A DNA stretch of 18,933 nucleotides, from positions 1-18,933 of the forward strand of contig CAUDNR010001089.1 of the NCBI GenBank assembly GCA_958430865.1, in the 5' to 3' direction. A model generated the notes under the pieces. It saw only the letters and a program-made list of their open reading frames with translations, had not been told where the DNA came from and searched no databases. Within the stretch, counting starts at the first letter, position 1, and every line of letters starts with the position of its first letter. Below, piece after piece: positions 1-9,382 of this stretch. The translations under genes and the position numbers were made by a program. The DNA is from Entrophospora sp. SA101 (Eukaryota; Glomeromycota; Glomeromycetes; Entrophosporales; Entrophosporaceae).

Positions 1-215
1 AATATTTTATTTGATTTATGAAATTTATTCAGCTTAAAGCAAAAAGTTTTTATTTAAATGAATTTTTTCAGATAATTTATTTCTAATGAGTTTTTAAAAT
101 TAGATCAAATTTTCGGGGTCAATTTTCCTTTTTCTGTGTAACAAATTTTGATTTTGTATTTACACAAAATGAGTTATTTACCTCGGAGGTGGTTTTGCTG
201 TAGACAGTCCCATAT
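1..215. mobile_element. Terminal fragment of a TIR transposon (same family as the 4202-13294 element)
   Basis: Read on the minus strand from 215 downward, the sequence starts CATATGGG, then a CTACAGCAAAACC stretch, GAGGTAAATAACTC, AAAATTTGTTACAC, and a CCCC-AAAATTTGA block. The same blocks in the same order begin the element at 4202 (CATATGGGGGG, CTAGCAAAAACC, GAGAAAATAACTC, AAAATTTGTTACAC, CCCCAAAATTTGA), with spacing changed by small indels. The outer tip therefore lies near 211-215 and the interior runs leftward off the window. No coding sequence of this copy is visible. Confidence 0.55.
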
Positions 216-271
216 GTGAAATTCAAATTTACATGTATGAAATTCAAATTTACATGTGTGAAATTCAAATT
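211..271 (+). repeat. Three tandem 21-bp units
   Basis: Units start at 211, 232 and 253 and share the core TGAAATTCAAATTTACATG; the last unit is truncated at 271. They directly adjoin the outer tip of the transposon end at 1-215 and form one arm of an inverted repeat with 310-326. Confidence 0.85.
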
Positions 272-546
272 AGCCAATCGGAATTTCACCCCACTCCATA
301 ATATCACATAATTTCAATTTCACATACAACAGCGACAAGAGAATTTTGTAAAAAAAAATTAAATTTCACATATTAATATGTGAATTGTGAATTATAATTT
401 CATTTTTACGTACAACATAATAATAATAATAATAATTAATAAAAAATGCTCTATTCCAAAATTAATATTTTTTTTTCTTTATTGATAATTAATAATAATA
501 ATAATTGTTAAAAAAAAAACAAAGTCAACGAAATTTAATGTGAAAA
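213..546 (+). promoter_or_regulatory. P450 upstream region with inverted repeats, palindrome, CCAAT box and start-stop codon pair
   Basis: The motif AATTTCACATA or its complement recurs at about 213-223, 316-326 and 362-372. Arms 213-229 and 310-326 are inverted copies (16 of 17 match). Positions 365-384 are a perfect 20-bp palindrome centred on ATTAAT. A CCAAT pentamer lies at 274-278. A (TAA)n tract occupies about 417-440. An ATG directly followed by TGA (538-543) sits three bases before the P450 start. No transcription start can be fixed from sequence. The 213-326 part could instead be a small foldback element. Confidence 0.4.
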
Positions 547-2656
547 ATGATTGATAATTTGATAACTTATTTACTTACTATAATTTTAGGTGCAATAAGT
601 TTTTTCATTTATAAATCTTTAATTAAACCTTTTTACTTGTCACCATTATGTAAAATACCTGGTCCACCTTCTGAAAGTATTTTTTTTGGAAATTTTTTGA
701 CCGTTGTATCTGATGTAAATAATAGTATCTGCTTTATACAATATTTATTTATTTATTTTTTTCCAATGAAATTAATTTTTTATCTACTAAATATTAAATT
801 AAAGGTGGGAAAAGCTCATTTAGATTGGAACAAGAAATATGGAGGAATAATAGTATATCATGGATTTTTAAATGGACCAATTGTACTTTTAACAGATCCT
901 AAATATTATCCACAAATATTGACAAATAATGCTTATGAATTTATTAAACCATTGGAATTTACTACAGATTTAAGAATCATGGTAGGAGATGGGATTTTGT
1001 TTGCTGAAGGTGATCAACACAAACGTCAAAGGAAAATGATGAACCCAGCATTCTCTTTTACAAACTTGAAAGTAATTATTGTTATTAATATTAAATATTA
1101 TTTAATTTTAAATTGAATGTTTTGTTTAATTACATTCAATTTGTAGGAAATGGTCCCTACAATTATCAATGTTACTAATAAATTGAATAACATATTGAAT
1201 GATTTGATTGGTGATCAAGATGAAAAACAAATTATTAATATCAATTCATATATTTCAAATGCTGCATTAGATATTATTGGCTTAGTTGGTAAGTTTTAAA
1301 AATATTTTTTTACATTAGCTCAATATATTATTGCTCATATATATATATATATACATTGTTTATTATGAATAGGATTTCAATATGAATTCAATTCACTTAG
1401 TTCTGAGAATGAATTAGCAACTGCTTATGAAGAGCTTTTTAATCCTAAATTAACATTCAAGAATTTCTTGTTAATGGCTATATCAGATAAATTCAAATGG
1501 ATTAGATCTTTGCCATTTGAAGCAAATTTAAGATTAATCAATGCTGTTAAAGTCACTGAAAAAATTTCCTTGCATCTAATTAAGGAAAAACAAAAACAGG
1601 CACAATTAAAAAAATTGGAAGGAAAAGATTTGTTGTCTTTATTAATCAATAGTAATCAAGATTTGCCACCAGAAGAAAAAATTTCTGAATTAGAATTAAA
1701 ACATCAAGTAAATTAACTACACACATACATATATTATTATTATATATTTGTTTTTGTTATTTTATTTAGTTTTAATTTATTTGTTGTGTGATAGATCATG
1801 ACATTTCTAGCAGCTGGTCATGAAACCACAAGTACTGCACTTTCATGGGCATTATACTTACTTGCCAAGCATCCAGAGGTTCAAGATTGTCTTCGTCAAG
1901 AATTATTGGAAGCTTTACCAGATCCTAATTTGGAAGCATCATTTGATAAAATAAATTCCTTAGAATATTTAAATTGTGTATTCAAAGAAACTCTGAGACT
2001 CATTCCACCAGGTACTTTTTATTATAATTATAAAAGATGAAAAATTAATATATTTATACAATTATTTATATTAAGAATGTGTATAATAAGTGTAAGTATA
2101 TATATGCATATATATTAATACCATATTATTATTTATATTTATATTTATTAGGTCCAGCTGTATCTAGAACTTGTAAAACTGATACAACAATTGATGGATA
2201 CTTTATTCCAAAAGTATTAAATTTATTTAATTCTAATTTTAACATCTATTAATTTATAAATATATAACATCTACTTAATTTTTTTTTCTTTCTGCTTCTT
2301 GTATATATCATTTAATTAATCAATAGTACACACCAATTGTATTATCAATATATGCAGTTCACCATGACTCAAAAATTTGGGGAGAAAATCATGATGAATT
2401 TGAACCATCAAGATGGTTAAATCCAAAATTAACATCTGAGATAAATAATTATTCCTATTTACCATTTACAACAGGTCCACGATCTTGTATTGGTTCTAAA
2501 TTAGCCACAATTGAATTTAAGATTATTTTAACTTCTTTAATAAGAAAATTTAAATTTAGGGAAGTTGAAGGTTTCCAGGTCAAAAAGAAAACTGTCATTG
2601 TTACTAGACCTGATCCTGGAATTGATTTTTATGTTTCAAGAGTGCAATATAAATAA
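547..2656 (+). CDS. Cytochrome P450 monooxygenase, seven exons, intact
   Basis: Exons are 547-714, 805-1071, 1147-1288, 1373-1707, 1795-2011, 2152-2213 and 2327-2656. All introns are GT-AG and all phases close, giving 506 residues, the usual length of a microsomal P450. An N-terminal hydrophobic helix (about residues 4-25) and a KIPGPP proline hinge suggest anchoring in the ER membrane facing the cytosol. Visible hallmarks are HKRQRK (C helix, about 128-133), AAGHETT in the I helix (310-316), the ExxR pair E369/R372, PSRW (424-427) and the haem loop FTTGPRSCIG (444-453) with axial ligand Cys451. It should use NADPH-P450 reductase to oxidise a lipophilic substrate; which one cannot be told. 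It resembles the fungal CYP clans related to CYP3/4/5, but no CYP number is assigned. Intron 1 (715-804) is 90 nt with no in-frame stop, so retention would insert 30 residues. ATG 547 is chosen because it directly precedes the membrane helix. Confidence 0.95.
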
Positions 2657-2828
2657 TAATATTAATATGAATTTAATTAAATACCATGTTTTAATTTTTT
2701 TGGAATTTATTAACAGATGATTTTTTCTTTCTACTTTTTTATTTTATTGTATCTAAATTACTAAAATTTATAAATTGTCTTTAATTAATGATAATTAGAC
2801 AATTAATTAAAATAATGATTCCATCAAT

Positions 2829-2951
2829 TTATAAAATTACAGCAAAAATATTGTTATTTTCTTCAATCATTTTGTCAACTTCTTTGATACTCCCAACTTC
2901 ACCGCTTGCATTGACATTTTTTATTACTTCTCCATCACTTGTTATTTTCCA
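2829..2951 (-). pseudogene. Orphan terminal coding exon, unidentified
   Basis: A minus-strand reading frame of 40 codons plus TAA follows a good acceptor (TTTTTATTTAATCAG then TGG). The peptide contains KITSDGEVIKNVNASGEV and ends NNNIFAVIL. It has high-complexity, protein-like composition, unlike the AT-rich noise around it. I found no matching upstream exons in 2952-4201, so it is either the last exon of a gene whose other exons I missed, or a relic left after rearrangement. The NASGEVGSIKEVDKMI part faintly recalls the C-terminus of nucleoside monophosphate kinases, but this is too weak for a name. It lies tail to tail with the P450, 172 bp from its stop codon. Confidence 0.4.
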
Positions 2952-4201
2952 CTGATTAAATAAAAAGACAATTAATTATTCAACATTTAATATATAAATA
3001 TTTGGTCATAAATGAAAAAATTAATAAACTGCTTTGAATAAATTATAAGGTAAAATTCGATATTTAAGATGGGCGGAGTTCAAATATAATAGTTCTGTAT
3101 TGACCATGTGTTATTATTGAAGGTCAAAGGTTTAAGTAAGATGTTCATTTAAAGATTTATAGATAATTGAACATGTAGGATTATAATAAATAATCCTTTG
3201 TTTATTATTATTGTTAGATTGCAAATGCGGCACACTGTATATAAAAAGTTTTTATGGTGATTAATCTTTAAAAAAAAATGAGTATCCAGCTTCCTAATTA
3301 TTCAACATTCAATTATCGGATGCTTCTATACAATGACTTTCTTTTTACTTGATATTAATATTAGTATTCTATACAACACTTTGTTTCAAAGAAATTAACG
3401 TAAAATTATTAATATTTTCATAATTTCTGAGTTCAATCAATGTTGTTAACATACTAATACAGTATAATTGGTGCATACCTTTCATTTATGAGAATTTGCT
3501 TCGTTTCTGGCACTAGTTTACGCTTTAAATATTTCTTACCCAATTAAGTTTTAACTGTTTCCTTGTAAGTATATCTTGTGCAATAACAGTACAAACGGTT
3601 AATCACATATTTAAATAGTCTATTTCACTCCCTCCCTCTATAACAACAATTTGGTTGTAATGTTTTTTCCAGAAAGAGTGAAGATAATTCTTAGTAAAAG
3701 TTGTACATGCTCGATTACTGCCATTTTCCAAGATTGATTAATTTTAATTCCACACGATTTCAACTGGTGACTCTTTGAGCATATCTTAACGTTAATAAGG
3801 TAAGGTTAAAAACAATCAAATAAAAACTGCCAACTTAATAAGAACCCACGAGACAAGTATTGTGGTTCAATCAAAATATCCTACTTTAGAATTGGTTAAT
3901 TTATAATAAAAACTACAATATAGGGTATGGGTAATAATTACAATGGTTCTGGTGAATATGAAAAAGCAATTAGTTTTTAGAAAAAAGTTGTAGTTGTGGT
4001 TAAGAATGGTTGGTTGACAAAATACTTTGCAAGGCGAGGAAATATTTTGTTGAATCGTTGTTAATGTCGACGACTTAACAAAAATGTGTGATTGTCAATA
4101 GAGAATTAAAAAAAATTGTAAATTTAATATTAACCATTTTTGATTGGGGTGTTACAAATTTCAATAAACACAAACATAGTTGACCACACATATAAAAAAT
4201 C
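2952..4201. other. Intergenic stretch without a convincing gene
   Basis: AT-rich sequence with stops in all frames. A short minus-strand open stretch (about 3440-3540) encodes KKYLKRKLVPETKQ and could be an exon remnant, but no splice-consistent gene model could be built. No RNA gene was recognised. Confidence 0.5.
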
Positions 4202-4232
4202 ATATGGGGGGTTTTCTAGCAAAAACCGTGTA
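4202..4232 (+). repeat. Left TIR of the outer element, interrupted by hAT
   Basis: ATATGGGGG(G)TTTTCTAGCAAAAACC pairs with the right TIR at 13259-13294 in inverted orientation. It continues after the hAT element at about 10136-10147 as ACCGTGTATAAG. Confidence 0.65.
4225..4232 (+). repeat. 8-bp target-site duplication, left copy
   Basis: ACCGTGTA directly before the TAGTGATG tip of the hAT element; identical to 10136-10143. Eight bases is the standard hAT duplication length. Confidence 0.92.
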
Positions 4233-4405
4233 TAGTGATGTTAATCATTTGACTATATTCGGATAAACATTCGAATATTCGGTTTTTATATGAATATTCG
4301 AATATTCAATGAATATTCGGTTACACAACTGAATATTCGAATATTCATTGAATATTCGGTACTACATATCGAATTAGGAATGATCATCATAACAAATAAA
4401 TTTCC
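4233..4405 (+). repeat. hAT left end with GAATATTC subterminal repeats
   Basis: After the 16-bp TIR there are seven perfect GAATATTC palindromes, most extended to CGAATATTC or GAATATTCGG. GGTACTACATA, AATTAGG and ATGATCA blocks follow, and these recur inverted in the right end. Such subterminal arrays are typical transposase binding sites in hAT elements. Confidence 0.85.
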
Positions 4406-4917
4406 CGACCAAAAGTGTTAAGTGAAAAAGATGTTTTCAAATTATGAAATATTTATTACAGAACAGAATTTTTTTATAAAAGAAATAATTTACATTAATT
4501 TTCTGCTTATATCTTATAAGCAAGTCCCAAAATGTTAATATGAAATTTTAATTAAATGGATGATTGATTGTTTTTTCACTTGATGTTAACCTTTTCTTTT
4601 AAAATTAGTTACATGAAATAAAAATTCGAACATATATATAATAATAAAACTAAAACAAAGAGGCTAGGTCACATGCCCGAAACACGATTGGACGGCACTC
4701 CGATAAATCCGTTTTATTTATTATTATTATTATTATGTACGTTTTTTTTAATAATTTTTTGCCATGTATATTTAACAAAATCATTAATAAATTTATTTTA
4801 TTTAATAAATTTTCTTAATTTAAAAAATAATAAGTTCATTAAATTTAAAACTAAAATATTTAAGAAACAACAAATATATAAATTGATTAAAAATATAAAT
4901 TGATTAAAATTTTAAAA
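4406..4917. other. hAT 3' flank with a GC-rich island at 4659-4712
   Basis: Lies between the left terminal repeats and the transposase stop. It is AT-rich except for 4659-4712 (AGAGGCTAGGTCACATGCCC, then AACACGATTGGACGGCACTC), which is about half G+C and is followed by TTTT. I do not recognise it; it could be a fragment of another repeat. The open frame starting at 4673 is leucine-rich noise from a TTATTATTA tract. Confidence 0.4.
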
Positions 4918-7210
4918 TTAATCAAAAATAGAAATGGACTCCATATTTCGTTTCAAAAACAAAAGATTTGAAACTAGATTTGATGATAGTCTATTTCTTT
5001 TAGGTGTTATGTGGTTTCCTACATCAGAAAACAATTTTTCGGAACTGAAGTTGCGCTTAAACACAAATACTTGTTTGCTAATATTGCAAGCATTGGCAAT
5101 TCATTTTGTCTATCTTTCCACCAACCAAGCGGATCAACATTACCTGCTACATTTGACATATTTAAATATTTGGTTAATTCATCTTCTTCTTGTTGTTGTG
5201 GAACATCAAACAAATCATCAAATATAGTTTTTTGTAATGGATTTTGGTGAGTTAATGCAATTGTTGACCTTCTTGAAGTATTTGATAAATTTTCTTGGTT
5301 GGCATCTTTCAATGATTGGATGATATTAGATAGTATTTGATATGTTGCATCATGTCGTTCAGGTGCAAATCTTAAATCTTTAAATCTAGGATCTAAAGCT
5401 GAAGCCAGATAGCCAAGTGCTGATGTTTGCATTGACCAATAATTTAGCAAGGAATTATACAGAGCTTTAATGAATTTATCTTTTAAGTTAGCTGTATTTA
5501 TGGGCACTGAAATTCTTAATCTCCTTTTATGTCTTTCACCATTTGATAATTCTTCAAGGATTTCTATTTCTTCTGTATTACCTACATATGGTTAATTTGA
5601 ATTTCATGCATACAAATTTAAAATCACAACAACTCACACAACAATGTGTATAAAATATATTTATTTAATTACCTTCTGTTTCCATAAAAGCATTATCAAT
5701 ACTTTCATCAACATCATTGTCATCATTATCATCATTATTTAGTCCAACAAAAATTTCATTACTATTGCCAGGTGGTATGAATTTGTCAAAAGATTCAAAA
5801 TCATCATTATTATCTGAAATTTGTGATTGGAGTTTTTTAATTAAGTGTGATATGGTAGGATAGACTAAAGATAATGTTACAAAACTATTGCCACTTAATG
5901 TTGTTGTTATATCATTAAAGTCTTTTAATATCAACACTAATTCTTTAATTAATGTCCATTCTTGATGATTCAGCATGATTTTCTTCAATCTTTTAGCATC
6001 ATACTTAGTATCTCTATCACTTTCAAATTGCATTCTATTAATCAATTCTTTAATGGCATCCTTTAAATCAAGTAAACGAACCCATGCTTTATAAGTGGAA
6101 TTCCATCGAGTTTTTACATCCAGTATTGGTTTGAGAATATGAGGATAATTTAATTGTCTTTGAACTTCTCCAAGCCTTTCCCATTGTTTTGGTGATTTAA
6201 AAAATAAAATCAATCTTCTAGCTCTTAATATTAAAATTTCAATGTTATCATTTATTTTTAACCCTTTTTTAACTGATAGCTGAAGTGTGTGTGCAGCACA
6301 TGGGATTCTTTCAACTTCCATTACTTCACCTAAAAGTCTAATTGATCTTGTCATATTACTACCATTGTCTGTTGCAATTGCAATAATTTTTTCATTTAAG
6401 CCCCATCTTTCAATTTCATGAACTAATAGCTCTTTTATTATTTCACCTGTATGTGGATGTGGTACATAAAGTAGATTTAACAAAACCTCTACTGGCTCAA
6501 AATCCTCCAACCATGAACATGTTATTCCAATATACCCTTTGTTATCAATTGAAGTCCAAAAATCTGTTGTTAAACAACAGAATCTGCAGCTATCAATTAT
6601 TTTATGCATTAGATTTTCATTTACATTGTTTGTTGCAACTGCCATCATTTGTTTTATTGTAAACAATGAAGGGATCTGAAAGTGAGGATTTAATGAACTA
6701 ACAAAGTTTCTAAAGGATTTGTTGTTAATAATGCTAAATGGTTGGACACTATTAATTATATACTCAACCAACCTTCTTTGTGAATTGATTTGCTGGTTTT
6801 CTGTAAATTGATCATTACCTACCCACTATAAAATCAAACAAATTGTAAATTTATTAAAAATGTATTTTATAATGATATAAATAAATACCTTTTTACTAAG
6901 TTCTGGTCTTAACAAATTGTGATCATTTTGCAAATGATGTAGTGTATTTGATGTTGAGCCTTTGGTATGTTCAAAAAGAAATTTCATCCCACAAGGTTCG
7001 CCATCCTCTTTTTTAACAATACACTCCCACCCATTTTCAATTGTATGGCAATGATTCCAAATGAAACTTGTTTTTTGTTTACCTTTTTTTTTTTTTTTGG
7101 TCATTAGAAGATAGAGTAGAAATTGAAAAATGTGAACCTGCATCTACACCTCCTATGCTGTAGAATGAATCATCTTCAAATTCTTCAAAATTCAAGGGTA
7201 TCACGTTCAT
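4918..7210 (-). pseudogene. hAT transposase (BED zinc finger), two frameshifts
   Basis: Exons on the minus strand are 7210-6889, 6825-5673 and 5581-4918, with GT-AG introns. Exon 1 has an acidic N-terminus (MNVIPLNFEEFEDD) and a BED finger: W...CIV...CGMKF...STSNTL..HLQNDH. Exon 2 carries the catalytic core: TTDFWTS, IATDNGSNM (second Asp), CAAHTLQLS and KTRWNSTY. Exon 3 has the dimerisation block LGWWKDRQNELPMLAILANK then YLCLSATSVP. Break 1: a run of 15 A (about 7084-7098) puts the MNVIPL start one base out of frame with the BED finger; a start at 7143 would still read the finger in frame. Break 2: near 5041-5044 a TTCC unit appears lost where relatives read SVPSE, so the frame ends at 5019, while EKLFSDVGNHITPKRNRL continues in the other frame to 4918. 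Restored length would be near 718 residues, normal for hAT. It probably cannot dimerise properly. Confidence 0.9.
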
Positions 7211-7471
7211 GCTTGATTTACCTACAAATCAGAAAAGGCAAAAAATAAGCACTGTATTGACAGGAAAAATAATATATTTCAATATGTAAAAATTCATGTT
7301 GATTTTCTTTTACAAGAAAAATCATTGTATTTATAAAGATCAAATTATTCATGATAATAATTTTGTTCATTCATTCATCTTATGACCTTGTGTTAATTAT
7401 ATTTTCTTTCACATGAAAATTGTTCATAATAAATATATTCATTCACTATGAGATCATATGAACTTTAAAAT
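7211..7471 (-). promoter_or_regulatory. hAT transposase upstream region
   Basis: AT-rich leader and presumed promoter of the transposase. An acceptor-like TTTGTAG lies just upstream of the ATG at 7210, so an untranslated first exon is possible. No further motif could be fixed. Confidence 0.3.
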
Positions 7472-7793
7472 TCATGACCTTTATACACTAAAATTTTATT
7501 AACCAAACAAAATGTGTAAAAATATTTGCAATATCAATATAAGAAAATTTCATTCAAACTAATTGCATTTCAATGAATTTTACATTTTTGTAACGTGTAA
7601 CAAGATTTTTAAGAATTTCGTTGAAAACCAAAAAATAAACATAAAGGTTTTAAAGTCAATTCGAAAATTCTATTTAAACCTTTATTTCTTTTGACATTTG
7701 TTTAGTGAAATTGTTATTAAAGTTGTAAATATTTTTTATACATTGCACCATGTTTGTTTGGCTAATAAATTTTTAGTGTGTTAAAGGTCATGA
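7472..7793. repeat. Foldback/palindrome, about 320 bp, centre near 7632
   Basis: Left arm TCATGACCTTTATACACTAA (7472 on) and right arm, on the minus strand from 7793, TCATGACCTTTAACACACTA. The arms continue with similar blocks (ATTTTATTAACCAAACAAA against AATTTATTAGCCAAACAAA, then AAAAATATTTGCAA against AAAAATATTTACAA) for about 100 bp each. The centre contains AAGGTTTTAAA against TTTAAACCTT. It may be the symmetry centre of the surrounding hAT element, or a separate small foldback element. Confidence 0.75.
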
Positions 7794-8145
7794 GAAATAC
7801 ACTCCCTGGACAAAAATTTCGGTTACCACAAAACAATTGATTACGCAAAAACGTACATAATAAAACACAAATAAATTCCATCAAATTGTGACTAAAGTTC
7901 TCAAGAGTATGTATGCAAAATTTCAAATTTTTGTGATGTTTGGGAGAATAACAGTTAAAAAAATAAAAAGTTTGACCAAAAATCTTCTGAAAAATCGTAG
8001 TTTGTCAAAAAAAAACAGTTTCTCAGAAACTTAAATAATAACCACTCCTAAAATCGTGACATATGAAAGATTAGATTCTGAAAAATTACGTCATGTGTTT
8101 TTTATACAAGTTTTTTTGTAAAAAATTGTTTGATAAAATTAAAAA

Positions 8146-8423
8146 ATGTCAAAGCAAAAATCGTCAAAAATTGGATTGAAACAAAAAAGTAAAAATTTTG
8201 AAAAATTGGCCAAGTCAATCTCCTAATAGAGCTTCTGTGGAATCAATTTGAAATTCATATTCGGAAACATCCAAATAAATTTAAAAATAATGTTGAACTT
8301 GAGATTGCTTTACATAAAGAATGGAATCAAATTCTTAGAAATATTTATATGAATTTGATAGAAAGTATCCTGAGAAGAATAGAAGCTGTTATATCCAATA
8401 ATGGGCGGCCAACAAAGTGTTGA
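8146..8423 (+). pseudogene. Remnant C-terminus of a Tc1-like transposase
   Basis: Frames pieced together read VKNWIETK, KNWPSQSPN, then an open stretch from 8223 with IELLWNQF, NNVELEIALHKEWNQI and ESILRRIEAVISNNGRPTKC before TGA at 8421. This matches the known Tc1 order: W...WP.QSPDLNPIE.LW, then ...W..I....L..S+.RR..AVI...G..T. The catalytic DDE part is absent and there are at least two frame changes, so it is dead and would depend on a transposase in trans. Confidence 0.85.
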
Positions 8424-8467
8424 CTTGCATACAAATAAGTAAAATTTCGGGTGTGGTTATTATGTCC

Positions 8468-8468
<1 letters not shown>

Positions 8469-8498
<30 letters not shown>
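8469..8498 (+). repeat. Homopolymer run of 30 T
   Basis: Uninterrupted T30 between the transposase remnant and the right TIR of the Tc1/mariner derivative, flanked by TGACTTGCAT on the left and GAGACTTGCAA on the right. The exact length may be affected by sequencing. Confidence 0.9.
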
Positions 8499-8499
<1 letters not shown>

Positions 8500-8961
8500 A
8501 GACTTGCAAATAAAATCAAAATTTTAGAGATCATTTCCAAAAAATTATTTTTGTTCAAACTTTTTATTTTTTTAACTGTTATTCTCCCAAACATTACAAA
8601 AATTTGAAATTTTGCATACATACTCTTGAGAACTTTAGTCACAATTTGATGGAATTTATTTGTGTTTTATTATGTACGCTTTTGCGTAATCAATTGTTTT
8701 GTGGTAACCGAAACTTTTGTCTAGGGAGTGTATATTCATTCATGAAATTCATTGTAAATAATCAATCATTTTATGTTCATACACTAGTCTTAACCAATTA
8801 AATACTTTTCTTGGTTTTAAATAGTTGTATAATGATTCAATCTTTATAAGTATTTCTTTATAAATATATTGAAAAAAAAAATTAAAAAAAAATATAGTAT
8901 TGAACTTTGTGGAATTTATGAATACATTAAAAGTCCATATTATATCATTTGAAATATGAGC

Positions 8962-9382
8962 AGGACTAGAAAATAGTAAAAAGGTATTTGTTTATATTTA
9001 TTAAATTTAATTTTATAGTAATTAACTGATTATAAAAAAAGGAATAATAGATTTCGACCAGTAGAAGTTTTGTTAAATCTACTTTGTGCATTACATTTAC
9101 AACAGGTTCAACAATATATATTTACAACAGTCAATGGTAGCAATATGAATAATATGGCAAGTTCCAACAAACTTTCAAGTGAAATACATTTCAACAAATC
9201 TAAGCAAAAATAATAAATGATAATATTGAAATTTTAATATTAAGAGCTAGAAGATTGATTTTATTTTTTAAGTCACCAAAACAATGGAAAAGACTTGGAG
9301 AAGTTTAAAAACAATTAAATTATCCTCATATTCTCAAACCAATACTGGATGTAAAAACTCGATGGAATTTCATTTATAAAAC
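8962..9382 (+). pseudogene. Decayed second copy of the hAT transposase gene, inverted
   Basis: In order along the plus strand: the end of exon 1 with the intron donor (AGTAAAAAGGTATTTGTTTA, about 8977) and its acceptor TTTTATAG (about 9027); a CCAGTAGAAGTTTTGTTAAA block (about 9059); a TCAATGGTAGCAATATGAAT block (catalytic TDNGSNM became TVNGSNM); and 9212-9382, about 95 percent identical to the complement of about 6103-6273. Large internal deletions separate the blocks and a CAA-to-TAA stop is present. It ends exactly where the 9383-9980 element inserted. Its orientation is opposite to the main transposase gene. Confidence 0.88.

Larger units (their letters stand above)
7800..8730 (+). mobile_element. 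Tc1/mariner deletion derivative with 175-bp TIRs
   Basis: Inverted arms 7800-7974 and 8556-8730 begin CACTCCCTGGACAAAAATTT and CACTCCCTAGACAAAAGTTT, with about four mismatches in 175 bp. TA is duplicated at 7798-7799 and 8731-8732. The interior keeps only the end of a Tc1-type transposase (8146-8423) and a T30 run. The high arm identity indicates a recent insertion into the hAT element. Confidence 0.93.

Noticed and set aside
119..307. Minus-strand open frame of 62 codons
   Set aside because: Made of the tandem 21-bp repeats (repeated NLNF units) and the transposon end; not a gene.
1425..1649. Minus-strand open frame inside the P450
   Set aside because: Antisense shadow of P450 exon 4.
3760..3780. 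TGACTC motif (Gcn4/AP-1-like)
   Set aside because: A six-base match expected by chance and not placed before any gene.
4673..4903. Plus-strand frame starting MPETRLDG
   Set aside because: After a few codons it is leucine/lysine noise from TTATTA and AT-rich sequence within the hAT flank.
4934..5250. Plus-strand frames opposite the transposase
   Set aside because: Antisense shadows of the transposase C-terminal exon.
6453..6662. Plus-strand frame
   Set aside because: Antisense to the catalytic core of the hAT transposase.
8460..8801. Frames in the right arm of the Tc1/mariner derivative
   Set aside because: They are translated TIR sequence, one beginning with a lysine run from the T30 tract.
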